A stretch of 64,000 bases of DNA from Selenomonas sputigena ATCC 35185 (GCF_000208405.1 NC_015437.1:1667501-1731500); one strand, 5' to 3'. Counted from the stretch's first letter, positions 43,418-53,088 are shown. Numbers and translations are program-made. Notes: generated by a model not told the origin, from the letters alone.

Positions 43418-45199
43418 ATGCCCGAGCAAAACTTCGCCCGTGCGCTGCAGATCCTGCAGCAGACCTTCGGCTACAAGAGCTTCCGCCCCGCGCAGGAGAC
43501 CGTCGTCAAGAGCCTGCTCGAAGGCCGCGAGACCGTCGCCATCATGCCCACGGGCGCGGGAAAGTCCATCTGCTTCCAAGTGCCCGCCCTGCTGCTCCCG
43601 GGCGTCACACTCGTCATCTCGCCCTTAATCTCGCTGATGAAGGATCAAGTCGACGCGCTCACGGAAGCCGGTGCGCCCGCGACATTCATCAACAGCTCGC
43701 TTGGACAGGCGGAAGCTCGCGCAAGGCTCAGCGCCATCGCGAGAGGCGCGTACAAAATCGTCTATGTCGCGCCCGAGCGGCTTGAAACCGACTTCTTCCA
43801 ATCTCTGCTGCAAGAGCAGACCGTTTCCTTCATCGCCATCGACGAGGCACACTGCCTGTCGCAGTGGGGGCACGACTTCCGCCCGAGCTATCGCGCCATC
43901 GCGCCCTTCATCGAATGTTTGCCGAAGCGCCCCTTGATCGGCGCCTTCACGGCGACGGCGACGCCGCGCGTCAAGGACGATATCATCTCTCTCCTCGCGC
44001 TTCGCCGCCCCGCCGTGCACGTCGCGGGCTTCGACCGGCCGAATCTCTTCTTCGGCGTCCTCACAGGCGTCGACCGCAAGGACTTCATCGCGAACTACCT
44101 GCGCACGCATCGCGAAGAAGCCGGCATCATCTACTGTGCGACGCGCAAGGAGACGGACGCCCTGAGCCGCTTCCTGCAGCAAAAAAAATTCGCTGTGCGT
44201 CCCTACCATGCGGGACTCTGCGACGAAGAGCGCTCGAAGGCGCAGGACGACTTCCTCTACGACAACGTGCAGGCGATCGTCGCGACGAACGCCTTCGGCA
44301 TGGGCATCGACAAGTCGAACGTGCGCTTCGTCATCCACTACAACATGCCGAAAAACATCGAGTCGTACTATCAGGAGGCGGGACGCGCGGGACGCGACGG
44401 CGAGCCGGGCGAATGCATCCTGCTCTTCTCGCCGCAGGACGTCATGACGCAGAAGTACCTGATCGACATCTCGACCGAGGATGCCGCGCGCAAGGCGCAC
44501 GAACTCGGCTGCCTGCAAAAGATGTCCGACTACTGCCACACGCCCGAATGCCTGCGTTCCTTCATCCTGCGCTACTTCGGCGAAGAAAGCCCCGCCGCCT
44601 CGTGCGAGCGCTGCAGCAGCTGCAAGGGCGACTTCGAACGGCGCGACGTGACGCTTGATGCGCAGAAAATCTTCTCGTGCGTCTACCGCATGAGAGGACG
44701 ATACGGCATGACGCTGACAGCGCAGGTGCTCAAAGGCTCTGCCGAGCAGCGCGTGCGCACGCTGCACCTCGACGAACTGTCGACCTACGGCATCATGCAG
44801 GAGCAGCCGCTCGCCGAGATCAAGCGCTCGATTCAACGCTTTATCGCCACGGGCTATCTCTCGCTCACCGAGAGCGAATACCCCGTGCTGCAGCTCGCAG
44901 AGCCCGCCTACGCCGTGCTGCGCGGCAAGGAGCAGGTATTCCAAAACTTCCCCCGAAAGCAGAAGGAAAAGCCCGTCGACATCTCGCTCTTCGACTACCT
45001 CCGAGCACTCAGGAAAGAGCTAGCCGCACGCGACCGCGTGCCGCCCTACGTCATCTTCTCCGATGCGACGCTGCGCGACATGTGCCAAGTGCTGCCAGAA
45101 ACGCTCGACGACTTCCTGCACGTCAAGGGTGTCGGCGAAAGAAAATGCGAGCGTTACGGCGAGGCTTTCCTCGCGTGCATCAAAGAGCATCGCACATAA
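43418..45199 (+). CDS. recQ: ATP-dependent DNA helicase RecQ
   Basis: The 593-aa protein is a complete RecQ. It has Walker A PTGAGKS (about 47-53), DEAH in AIDEAHCLSQWGHDFRPSY, the helicase C domain with GMGIDKSNVRFVIHYNMPK, a Zn-binding RQC region (CLRSF ... CERCSSC), a winged helix, and an HRDC domain (about 525-593). It unwinds DNA 3'-5' in recombination and replication restart. A promoter of type TTAACG, 17 bp, TAGAAT lies upstream. It is monocistronic. Confidence 0.95.
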   Translation: MPEQNFARALQILQQTFGYKSFRPAQETVVKSLLEGRETVAIMPTGAGKSICFQVPALLLPGVTLVISPLISLMKDQVDALTEAGAPATFINSSLGQAEARARLSAIARGAYKIVYVAPERLETDFFQSLLQEQTVSFIAIDEAHCLSQWGHDFRPSYRAIAPFIECLPKRPLIGAFTATATPRVKDDIISLLALRRPAVHVAGFDRPNLFFGVLTGVDRKDFIANYLRTHREEAGIIYCATRKETDALSRFLQQKKFAVRPYHAGLCDEERSKAQDDFLYDNVQAIVATNAFGMGIDKSNVRFVIHYNMPKNIESYYQEAGRAGRDGEPGECILLFSPQDVMTQKYLIDISTEDAARKAHELGCLQKMSDYCHTPECLRSFILRYFGEESPAASCERCSSCKGDFERRDVTLDAQKIFSCVYRMRGRYGMTLTAQVLKGSAEQRVRTLHLDELSTYGIMQEQPLAEIKRSIQRFIATGYLSLTESEYPVLQLAEPAYAVLRGKEQVFQNFPRKQKEKPVDISLFDYLRALRKELAARDRVPPYVIFSDATLRDMCQVLPETLDDFLHVKGVGERKCERYGEAFLACIKEHRT

Positions 45200-45203
45200 G
45201 CGA

Positions 45204-45250
45204 AAAGGCGGCGCAAGAGCTTTTGCTGCTGCCCTTGCGCCGCCTTTATA
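45204..45250. terminator. Bidirectional terminator after recQ
   Basis: AAAGGCGGCGCAAG pairs with CTTGCGCCGCCTTT. The genes on both sides converge on it. Confidence 0.82.
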
Positions 45251-45273
45251 AGCACGCGTCAATGAAATTTCCC

Positions 45274-46431
45274 TCACGCCACCTTGCGGAATACATGCAG
45301 CCCAATGAGAAGCTGCACGAAGAGCAGCACGGCCAATAGTGCGAACGACGCCAAAAGACTCGTGCTGTGTGCGATGAAACCGATGGCGGCAGGCCCCATG
45401 AGCACGCCGAGGTAACCGCACGTCGACACCGCCGCGACCGCCGCATTGATCGTCATATCCTGCTGCTTTCCCATCAATGAGAAGAAAATCGGCACGATAT
45501 TCGCACAGCCGAAACCGATTGCGAAGAAGCCGGGGAAAATGAGCCACGCGGAGGACGAAACGATCACGAGCAAGAAACCCGCGATGGCAATGACCGAACC
45601 GAAGAATACGACGCGGCGCGCACCCAGGCGATTGACAATCGCATCACCCAAGAGCCGCATGAGGAGCATCGCCGCAGAAAAGACAGCGAAGCCCGTGCCC
45701 GCAAGAGACATGTCCATCGCGCGCACCTCCGTGAGAAACACGCCCGACCAGTCCATGACAGCGCCCTCGACGAGGAAGGATATACCGGCGACCGCCGCGA
45801 CAAAAGCGACGATGCCGTGCGGCACGGCGAGTGCCCTGCCCTCAGGCGCACTCCTGCCCGCGAGCAAAAATCGCGCGAAGGCGAGCACCATGAGCACGAT
45901 GATGCCCGCCGAACACGCCGTCGCGCCCAAGGGCGTGAATCCGAGCGCCATCCAAACACCGAAAAGTCCCGCCCCCATGAAGCCGCCCACGCTCCAAAGC
46001 GCGTGCATGCCGCTCATCACGCGCCTCTTCAAAAGCTGCTCGACGCGTACAGCATGGATATTGATTGTGACATCAATAATTCCCATGGAAGAGCCGAACA
46101 AAAGAAGCGTCGGCACAGCAAGAACGATATTGTCCACCCTGGCAAGAGCCACAAGAAGCGCTGCAAAGACGAGCGAATCGACAGCAATCACACGGCGGCA
46201 ACCAAAATGCCCGGCCAATACTCCTGCAAAGGGCATCGTCACCAGTGAGCCGACGCCGATGCAGAGGAGCAAGAGTCCAAGCACATCCTCAGCGACGCCG
46301 AGCCGCGCCTTCAAAAGCGGCACGAGAGGCGCCCAAGATGCCACGCCGAAGCCGCCGACAAAGAAAAAAGCCTGATTGGCGCGATGCAGCAAACTGCGCG
46401 AACGATCAACAGGCAAACCGTTGTTTTGCAT
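45274..46431 (-). CDS. MFS transporter (YbjJ-like)
   Basis: The 385-aa protein has about 12 hydrophobic helices. The start at 46431 follows AGGGGG. MFS loop 2-3 motif appears as GVLAGHFGCRRVI. It resembles the short MFS proteins of the YbjJ/fucose-permease-like group, whose substrates are poorly defined. It is a single gene, convergent with recQ. Confidence 0.82.
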   Translation of the reverse strand: MQNNGLPVDRSRSLLHRANQAFFFVGGFGVASWAPLVPLLKARLGVAEDVLGLLLLCIGVGSLVTMPFAGVLAGHFGCRRVIAVDSLVFAALLVALARVDNIVLAVPTLLLFGSSMGIIDVTINIHAVRVEQLLKRRVMSGMHALWSVGGFMGAGLFGVWMALGFTPLGATACSAGIIVLMVLAFARFLLAGRSAPEGRALAVPHGIVAFVAAVAGISFLVEGAVMDWSGVFLTEVRAMDMSLAGTGFAVFSAAMLLMRLLGDAIVNRLGARRVVFFGSVIAIAGFLLVIVSSSAWLIFPGFFAIGFGCANIVPIFFSLMGKQQDMTINAAVAAVSTCGYLGVLMGPAAIGFIAHSTSLLASFALLAVLLFVQLLIGLHVFRKVA

Positions 46432-46586
46432 ATTCAACCCCCTTGTTTTAGGGAGACTAACATATTCCCGATAGCTTGTCAACCGATAGACAGCAGCCTA
46501 AACGAAGTCTTGCTGCAACTTCGCGCACGATTGCACACGGGAAAAAGTAAAGTATATGCAGATCCATCAAAAAGGAGGTTCATCCC

Positions 46587-47480
46587 ATGAAAAAACTCCA
46601 CGCACTCTCCCTCGCAGCCGTCCTCCTGCTCGCTCCCATTGCGCCTGTTTCGGACGACTTGCCCCTCGCATCCGTCGTCCATGCGGCAGCGCAGCAGGAT
46701 ACAATCAAAGAGTACACGCGTCCGGCAAAAACTTCCACCGACAACGACGAGGAACGCTCCGTCAAAGCCCCCGTTCCGTGGCTCCTCGTCGAAGACCATC
46801 GCATCGAGGCCTTGAATGCCAACGGCAAATGCGTGACCTACACCAGCCATCCCGTACTTCACGTCAAAGGCGAAGAGCGCGAAACGCTCTCTCGCGCCCT
46901 CGACGCCTGGAACAAGCACGAGGCGCAGGCTGCAAAAAAGGGCTTCGATTTCGCCTATGAATGCAAGAACGGCGATCGCCAAGACGGCTTCCTCGAAGAC
47001 ATCGCCTACTTCGACTACTCTGTCATCACGAAGTGGGGACGCGTCGACGAACAAATGATCAGCTTCTGCAGTTTCGGCATCTCCTACACCGGCGGCGTGC
47101 ACCCGATGCACGGTGAAGGCGGCACGACCTTCGACGCAAAGACAGGAAAAGAAGTCCCCCTCGCCGCCATCGTCACAAGCCGCGAAGCTTTGCTTCGAGC
47201 GCTAGCCAACGCCTTCCGCACCCAATACCCGGGACGCGAGAAGGATCTCTTCGCCTACGACATCGAAGAGCAGCTCAAACGATTCCACAGGCCGGAAAAA
47301 GGATTCGATACCTTCTCCTGGTACATGGGCACGCACGGCGAACTCGTCTTCCTCTACCCGCCCTACGCCCTCGGCCCCTACTCCTCCGGCGACTTCACGC
47401 TGACCATTGAGCGCGCGGACGCCCCCGAGCTTTTCACCGAGACTTATCCGTTGAATCAGCCGCTACACGAAGCGATATGA
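46587..47480 (+). CDS. Secreted DUF3298-family protein
   Basis: The 297-aa protein has a signal peptide (residues 1-34, ending near VVHAAA), a PdaC/DUF4163-like region (about 60-180), and a DUF3298 domain (about 180-290) with TGGVHPMHGEGGTTFD. The same pair of domains occurs in the RsiV anti-sigma factor and PdaC deacetylase, where it binds muramyl ligands. There is no N-terminal anti-sigma part here. The SD AAAGGAGG is strong. It stands alone. Confidence 0.8.
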   Translation: MKKLHALSLAAVLLLAPIAPVSDDLPLASVVHAAAQQDTIKEYTRPAKTSTDNDEERSVKAPVPWLLVEDHRIEALNANGKCVTYTSHPVLHVKGEERETLSRALDAWNKHEAQAAKKGFDFAYECKNGDRQDGFLEDIAYFDYSVITKWGRVDEQMISFCSFGISYTGGVHPMHGEGGTTFDAKTGKEVPLAAIVTSREALLRALANAFRTQYPGREKDLFAYDIEEQLKRFHRPEKGFDTFSWYMGTHGELVFLYPPYALGPYSSGDFTLTIERADAPELFTETYPLNQPLHEAI

Positions 47481-47551
47481 GTTGCTAGACAAAGCACCCA
47501 TTCTGTGCTAAATTCTTCTTTGGTATAACTATCTTCCAAAGGAGCATTTTC

Positions 47552-48811
47552 ATGACACAAAGAACCATTGCCCCCGAGGAGCGGCTGCCGCTCCTCCAGA
47601 CGATTCCGCTTTCCCTGCAGCACCTCTTCGCGATGTTCGGCTCAACGGTGCTCGTGCCGATCCTCTTCCATGTCAACCCCGCGACCGTGCTGCTCTTCAA
47701 CGGCATCGGCACACTCTTCTATCTGATCCTCTGCAAGGGCAAGATCCCCGCCTATCTCGGCTCAAGCTTCGCTTTTCTCTCGCCCGTATTCCTCGTGCTC
47801 GCCGACTACAGCTACGAGGCGGCACTCGGCGGCTTCATCGTCGTAGGCGTCGTCTTCTGCCTCGTGAGCTTCATCATCCATGCCATCGGCACAGGCTGGA
47901 TCGACGTGATCTTCCCGCCCGCCTCCATGGGTGCGATCGTCGCCGTCATCGGACTTGAGCTCATGCCGACGGCGGCGAAGATGGCGGGACTGACCGATGC
48001 CGAGGCGGATCCGACCGTCGTCTTCGTCTCCATCGCCACGCTCGCCGTCACGGTCTTCGCCTCCATCGCGTTTCGCGGCTTCCTCGCCATCATCCCCATC
48101 CTCATCGGCGTCGTTTCGGGTTACGTCATCGCCTATGCAGCGGGCATCGTCGACCTCTCCGCCGTCGAAAACGCCCCCTGGTTCGCCATCCCGACCATTT
48201 ACACGCCGAAATTCGAGCCAGGTGCGATCCTCATCCTCCTGCCTGCCTCCATCGTCGTCATCGTCGAGCACATCGGTCACCTCATCGTTACGAACAACAT
48301 CGTCGGGCGCAATCTCACGAAGGATCCGGGACTCGACCGCTCGCTTCTCGGCAACGGCATATCGACGATCTTCTCGGGCTTCTTCGGATCAACGCCGAAC
48401 ACGACGTACGGCGAGAACATCGGCGTCCTTGCCATCACGAAGGTCTATTCGACATGGGTTATCGGCGGCGCCGCCGTCTTCGCCGTCGCGCTCTCATGCC
48501 TCGGCAAGCTCGCCGCACTCATCCAGAGCATCCCGACGCCCGTCATGGGCGGCGTCTCCATGCTGCTCTTCGGCGTCATCGCCGCCTCGGGCATCCGCAT
48601 CCTCGTCGAATCCAAGGTGGACTATGGCAAGCCCACGAATCTCCTGCTGACCTCTATCGTCATGGGTGTCGGCGTATCGACGGCAAGCCTCACGCTCGGC
48701 ACGGTGACGCTCAGAGGCATGTCGCTCGCGACCGTCATCGCCATCATCCTCTCGCTGTCCTTCCGCCTCATCTTTCGGCTGCGCCGCGAAAAGAGTGCAG
48801 CAAGCAAATAG
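47552..48811 (+). CDS. uraA: Uracil permease (NCS2 family)
   Basis: The 419-aa protein has about 14 helices and the NCS2 hallmarks SLQHLFAMFGSTVLVPIL at the N-terminus, GKIPAYLGSSFAF, and NTTYGENIGVLAITKVYS. Overall it is closest to UraA/PyrP uracil:proton symporters. AAAGGAGC precedes the ATG. It is a single gene; no PyrR-type attenuator was seen in the short upstream gap. A strong terminator follows. Confidence 0.9.
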   Translation: MTQRTIAPEERLPLLQTIPLSLQHLFAMFGSTVLVPILFHVNPATVLLFNGIGTLFYLILCKGKIPAYLGSSFAFLSPVFLVLADYSYEAALGGFIVVGVVFCLVSFIIHAIGTGWIDVIFPPASMGAIVAVIGLELMPTAAKMAGLTDAEADPTVVFVSIATLAVTVFASIAFRGFLAIIPILIGVVSGYVIAYAAGIVDLSAVENAPWFAIPTIYTPKFEPGAILILLPASIVVIVEHIGHLIVTNNIVGRNLTKDPGLDRSLLGNGISTIFSGFFGSTPNTTYGENIGVLAITKVYSTWVIGGAAVFAVALSCLGKLAALIQSIPTPVMGGVSMLLFGVIAASGIRILVESKVDYGKPTNLLLTSIVMGVGVSTASLTLGTVTLRGMSLATVIAIILSLSFRLIFRLRREKSAASK

Positions 48812-48820
48812 GCAAATATT

Positions 48821-48867
48821 GAAAGAAAAGAACCCGACGTTTGCCGTGCGTCGGGTTCTTTCTTTCG
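48821..48867. terminator. Bidirectional terminator after uraA
   Basis: GAAAGAAAAGAACCCGACG pairs with CGTCGGGTTCTTTCTTTC. It separates convergent genes. Confidence 0.9.
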
Positions 48868-48912
48868 CTTTCACAAAAGTGGCACAAACATCCACGAAAA
48901 TTTGTGCATGCC

Positions 48913-50268
48913 TTACATCAATCCCAGCACGAGGATCGCGCCGACGACAAGAGGCAGGACATAGGCGAAGTAGCCGCGCGCCCATCGGGGAAGTTTCCAG
49001 CCGCTTCCCGTATTCGCCTCTTCATAGAACTTCTGCCAGCCCCAGCCGAAACGATGCATCGTGTAGAGCACAAAGACAAGCGACCCGCCGGGCAAGAGGA
49101 TATTGCTCACGATGAAATCCTCGATGTCGAGGAAACTGCTCTCGCCGCCCATCGGGTGAATGCCCGCGAGGAGGTTGAACCCCAAGGCGCAGGGCAGGGA
49201 CAGCACGAGGATCGCCGCGCAGTTCACGAATCCCGCCTTCTTGCGGCTCCACCCCGTCAGATCCATCGTGCAGGCCATGATATTTTCAAAGACAGCGAGC
49301 ACCGTCGAAAAGGCCGCAAACGTCATGAAGAGAAAGAAGAGACTTCCCCAGATGATGCCGCCCGCCATGTGATTGAAGATGTTCGGCAATGTGATGAAGA
49401 TGAGTCCCGGCCCGCTGTCCGGCTCGACGCCGTAAGCGAAGCACGCGGGGATGATGATGAGTCCCGACGTGATGGCAACAAAGGTATCAAGGAGAGCGAC
49501 GTTGACCGACTCGCCGAGAAGCGCATGATCCTTCGGGATGTAACTGCCGAAGATCGCCATCGCGCCGATGCCGAGGCTCAGCGTGAAGAACGCCTGATTC
49601 ATCGCTGCGACAATGACGTTCGTAAAGCCGATCTCCTCCATCTTCGCGATGTCAGGGCGCAGGTAGAAGGAAATGCCCTCAGACGCGCCGGCGAGGAAAA
49701 CGCTGTTCACGGCGAGCACGACCATGATGAGGAGCAGGAGCACCATCATGCCCTTCGTCACACGCTCCAGCCCAGACTGCAAGCCGTGCGAGCAGATGAG
49801 GAAGCCGCTGATGACGACGATCACCATCGGCACGACCTGCAAGATAGGATCGCCAAGCATCGAGCCAAAGGCCGCACCGATCTCCTTCGGAGAAAGTCCC
49901 GCAAACGCGCCGCACGCTGTCTGATAGAAGTAAAGCAGCATCCAGCCCGCGACCGTCGTATAGAACATCATGAGCATGATGCAGCCGAACCAGCATGCGT
50001 AGCCATGCCAATGCCAGCCCCACTTTTCGGGTGTCAGTCTCTGGTACATGCGCACGGGGCTGCGCCTTGCGGCGCGGCCAAGGGAAAATTCCATCGTCAT
50101 GACAGGAATGCCGAGCACGATGAGAAAGAACAGATAAAGCAGCACAAAGGCTCCTCCCCCGTTCTGCCCGACGAGATATGGAAACTTCCAGACATTGCCG
50201 ATGCCGATCGCACAGCCGGCACTGAGGAGAATGAAGCCGAAGCGGCTCTTCAGCGTTTCTCGCGCCAT
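48913..50268 (-). CDS. Sodium-dependent NSS-family amino acid transporter
   Basis: The 451-aa protein has about 11-12 helices and the NSS/SNF signature GFILLSAGCAIGIGNVWKFP at helix 1, with the GQNGGGAF unwound region for Na+ and substrate binding. It resembles the LeuT/MhsT/tryptophan-transporter group (11-12 TM). Sodium-coupled uptake of an amino acid is expected. AGGAGG lies 6 nt before the ATG. It is a single gene. Confidence 0.9.
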   Translation of the reverse strand: MARETLKSRFGFILLSAGCAIGIGNVWKFPYLVGQNGGGAFVLLYLFFLIVLGIPVMTMEFSLGRAARRSPVRMYQRLTPEKWGWHWHGYACWFGCIMLMMFYTTVAGWMLLYFYQTACGAFAGLSPKEIGAAFGSMLGDPILQVVPMVIVVISGFLICSHGLQSGLERVTKGMMVLLLLIMVVLAVNSVFLAGASEGISFYLRPDIAKMEEIGFTNVIVAAMNQAFFTLSLGIGAMAIFGSYIPKDHALLGESVNVALLDTFVAITSGLIIIPACFAYGVEPDSGPGLIFITLPNIFNHMAGGIIWGSLFFLFMTFAAFSTVLAVFENIMACTMDLTGWSRKKAGFVNCAAILVLSLPCALGFNLLAGIHPMGGESSFLDIEDFIVSNILLPGGSLVFVLYTMHRFGWGWQKFYEEANTGSGWKLPRWARGYFAYVLPLVVGAILVLGLM

Positions 50269-50287
50269 GAATCAAACCTCCTGAAAA

Positions 50288-50335
50288 ATATAATGAAAGG
50301 CACAGCCAAAACGAAGGCTGTGCCTTTCATTATAT
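50288..50335 (-). terminator. Terminator after the gamma-carbonic anhydrase gene
   Basis: ATATAATGAAAGGCACAGCC pairs with GGCTGTGCCTTTCATTATAT, a near-20-bp stem. It ends the upstream minus-strand transcript. Confidence 0.85.
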
Positions 50336-50373
50336 CATACGTAACAAAACTGTAAAGCCGTAAACTGCAAACG

Positions 50374-50931
50374 TCAGATAATGTGCTCGCCGTGGTACTT
50401 CTCGCCGCCGATCTCGGGATAGACGCCGTACTCGATCGCCCACTCGCACTTGTACTTGATCGCCTGCGCATGAATCGTCTTGATGCGGTCAATCGTGCGC
50501 ACGACCTTGCCCGGCATGCCGACGACGAGGGAATTCGGCGGAATGACCTCGTTCTCGCGCACGAGTGCCCCTGCGGCAATAATCGAGCCTTCGCCGACCT
50601 TCGCGCCCGTCAGAACCGTCGCATTCATGCCGATGAGGACATGATTGCCGATCTCTGCGCCGTGCACGACGGCGCTGTGGCCGATCGTCACATAATCGCC
50701 GATGATGCACGGATTGTCGTCCGCCACATGAAGGCAGACGAGATCCTGCACATTCGAGCACTCGCCGACAGAGATGTAATTCACATCGCCGCGCGCAACA
50801 ACACCCGGCCAAAGGCTCGCATACTTCGCGACGCGCACATCGCCCGAAAGAAACACCTGCGGCGCGACGAAAGCCTCCTCATCAATCTGCGGCTTGATGC
50901 CATGAAATTCCGTGCTGGAAAGCGTATACAT
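50374..50931 (-). CDS. Gamma-carbonic anhydrase family protein
   Basis: The 185-aa protein has left-handed beta-helix hexapeptide repeats throughout, and the three metal-ligand His of the gamma class: one in CLHVAD and two in IGHSAVVHGAEIG. Active CO2 hydration is possible; many homologues (YrdA/PaaY) have other or unknown activities. The SD AAAAGGAGAG precedes the ATG. Confidence 0.88.
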   Translation of the reverse strand: MYTLSSTEFHGIKPQIDEEAFVAPQVFLSGDVRVAKYASLWPGVVARGDVNYISVGECSNVQDLVCLHVADDNPCIIGDYVTIGHSAVVHGAEIGNHVLIGMNATVLTGAKVGEGSIIAAGALVRENEVIPPNSLVVGMPGKVVRTIDRIKTIHAQAIKYKCEWAIEYGVYPEIGGEKYHGEHII

Positions 50932-51281
50932 AAGACTCTCTCCTTTTCTCCGATTGAATTTTCTTGCTGCATTCTATTATACAACGATTGGCGCGGAAAG
51001 GGAATATATCGTACCCAAATGCAGACATAACAGGATCTCCCATAGAAGGGACAATGGCGAAAGATAATTCTGTATCAAACACATAAACCGCTCCTTTCCT
51101 TACTCGTCCGAGCAGTAGAGGAGCGGTTTTACCATGAAGCCCCAAGAGGTCAAGCCGAAGGTGCAGACCGATTGGCTAGGCTTCTGTAATGGCGGCGCAC
51201 GAACGTCCACGAAGTGGACGTTCGTGCGTGTAGCTTATACATATCAGAACCAGCTTCAGCAGAACACGAAAATTCCACGAA
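50932..51281. other. 350-bp spacer with two large hairpins
   Basis: No convincing gene. AAACCGCTCC at 51087-51096 pairs with GGAGCGGTTT near 51120-51129, a terminator-like hairpin with a long loop. GCACGAACGTCCAC at 51197-51210 pairs perfectly with 51214-51227 around GAA. Neither sequence recurs elsewhere in the window. It may be a remnant of a mobile element. Confidence 0.4.
51087..51131. terminator. Terminator-like hairpin
   Basis: AAACCGCTCC and GGAGCGGTTTT enclose a 23-nt loop; a T run follows on the plus strand. No gene end on the plus strand lies near. Confidence 0.4.
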
Positions 51282-52310
51282 TTAAAGCAAGCTGTGCATC
51301 TTGCCAAGTTCTTTCACTTTTTCCAAAGAAAACTTCGACATACTTGCGATCATTTCGAGTGGCAGCTTATTTCGCAGCATCTCCAGGACAATATCAACCT
51401 TTCCTTCCTCGCGCCCACGTTCCATGCCGCGCTCCATGCCGCGCTCCATGCCGCGCTCCATGCCACGCTCCATGCCACGCTCCATGCCTTGTTCATAGAT
51501 GCCTGTACTCAGATTGCACATTGTCCTCATCTCCTCTTCTATATCTGCACTTATATCCATATCAAATTCATTTTTTAAAAGCTGCTTCTTCGCTGCCGGA
51601 GATATTTCCATGTCTTTGAACAAGATCTGCAGGAATCGAATGAGCCAATCCTCGTCCTGCTGTCGTTCATTTCCAAGATAGATCGTGATGATGCTCATCA
51701 AATCATAGTCAGCACGCTTTCCTTTATGATGGTGCAGAATATGATGTTCGGCAAGGTCATAACGATTGATGGCGCTCCTGCCGTCCGGGGAGTCCATGCA
51801 AAGCCAAATACTGTAGACTTTCTTGATTTCATCGTAGGATGATCCTGTAAATTCAGTTTCTTTCTGCGAAGAAATCAAGCGGCTCGCATAGTAGACGGCT
51901 CGGCGCAGGAGTGCATAGCCCAGCTTCGCTCTTTTCTGTGTCCGCTGTGCCTCAACGTTGATAATCAAGGTGATGCGTTCACCCGATTGGGGAACTCTCG
52001 CATGAAAAAGTATATCGAAGCGAACCCAGCCTTCCGTGATGCCGATATTTTCCGTGGCATCACCGAGGAATTCTTTCGGCGAATCTTTCCTAGTTCTTAC
52101 GGTATTCGTCTTATCCCTGTCCACGGGAATCTCACTGATCTGTGGCGTGCCCTCGATATATTTTTCTGCGATGTCAGCGATTGCAGCATCCTTAAACTCT
52201 GGCACAGTTCGCTTCAAGAGACGTGCCATGATCGCTCTTTGTGAAAGCAAACGTTTGGCATGTTGATCGTATGTCGGATCTTGATAGGAATCTCCTACAT
52301 TCTCTGCCAT
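51282..52310 (-). CDS. Rpn-type PD-(D/E)XK protein with GMER repeats
   Basis: The 342-aa protein belongs to a second Rpn-like type: N-terminal TYDQHAKRLLSQRAIMARLL, core RFDILFHARVPQ followed by INVEAQ (the PD-(D/E)XK Asp and Glu-x-Gln), and a helical C-terminus. Six consecutive GMER units precede GREEGKVDIVLEMLRNKLPL, and the end ELGKMHSLL matches the gene at 34561-35421, which has two units. The ATG at 52310 follows AAGGAG. It is a lone gene beside a broken galE. Confidence 0.82.
   Translation of the reverse strand: MAENVGDSYQDPTYDQHAKRLLSQRAIMARLLKRTVPEFKDAAIADIAEKYIEGTPQISEIPVDRDKTNTVRTRKDSPKEFLGDATENIGITEGWVRFDILFHARVPQSGERITLIINVEAQRTQKRAKLGYALLRRAVYYASRLISSQKETEFTGSSYDEIKKVYSIWLCMDSPDGRSAINRYDLAEHHILHHHKGKRADYDLMSIITIYLGNERQQDEDWLIRFLQILFKDMEISPAAKKQLLKNEFDMDISADIEEEMRTMCNLSTGIYEQGMERGMERGMERGMERGMERGMERGREEGKVDIVLEMLRNKLPLEMIASMSKFSLEKVKELGKMHSLL
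51417..51488 (-). repeat. 12-bp coding tandem repeat
   Basis: Six near-perfect copies of a CGCTCCATGCCG-type 12-mer encode the GMER repeats. Length changes would stay in frame. Confidence 0.85.
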
Positions 52311-52395
52311 TAGGATTTCTCCTTGTTGTATGAGAACTATTTCTCTTCCACCTCTATTATCATTATAGCACCGATTACGCACTTTAGCCAGAAAG

Positions 52396-53064
52396 TTACT
52401 CCCCATACCCAGCAGGATGCTTCTCGTGCCATTTCCATGCCATCGCAATGATTTCTTCCACGTCGGTGAAGTGCGGCTGCCAGCCGAGGATGCGGCGTGC
52501 CTTGTCGCTGGAAGCGATGAGCTGCGCAGGGTCGCCTGCACGGCGTGCGCCGATTTCTGCCGCGATCTTCTTGCCCGTCGCCTTCTCTGCAGCAGCGATC
52601 ATTTCCTTGACCGAGAAGCCCTGTCCGTCGCCGAGGTTGAAGATGTCACTCTCGCCGCCCTTCCGCAAGTATTCGAGTGCGAGCACATGCGCGTCGGCGA
52701 GGTCGACGACGTGGATGTAGTTGAGCAGACAGGTGCCGTCGGGCGTCTTGTAGTCATCGCCGTAGATCGTGATGTGCGCTCGCTTGCCGTTCGGCACTTG
52801 CAGGATCAGCGGGATCAGATGCGTCTCCGTCTTGTGATCCTCGCCGATTGAACCGTCTGAGAGCGCACCCGCCGCGTTGAAGTAGCGAAGCGACACATAG
52901 CGAACGCCGTCGGCACGACTGACCCACTTCATCATTCATCTTCTCCATCGTCAGTTTCGTCTCGCCGTAGGTGTTCGTCAGCTCCGTAGCATCGTCCTCC
53001 AAAATCGGCACGCGCTTCGGCTCGCCGTAGGCCGCCGCTGTCGAGGGAACGCACCTCATGCCTT
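52396..53064 (-). pseudogene. galE: UDP-glucose 4-epimerase fragment
   Basis: The minus strand encodes the middle and C-terminal parts of GalE in two frames. The first reads STAAAYGEPKRVPILEDD, then NTYGETKLTMEKM; the second MMKWVSRADGVRYVSLRYFN and on to GWQPHFTDVEEII. Between them TCAT is duplicated (52931-52938), shifting the frame. The N-terminal third, with the GxxGxxG NAD site, is missing; the fragment abuts the recO stop. It cannot make an active epimerase. Confidence 0.85.
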
Positions 53065-53088
53065 CGCCACAAGCACACAGCAAACGCT

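Noticed and set aside
51417-51488. Short regular repeats as a CRISPR array
   Set aside because: Units are contiguous 12-mers with no spacers and encode GMER repeats in frame.
52396-52935. An intact short epimerase of 179 aa
   Set aside because: It lacks the NAD-binding N-terminus and begins at a frameshift; the upstream galE sequence continues in another frame.
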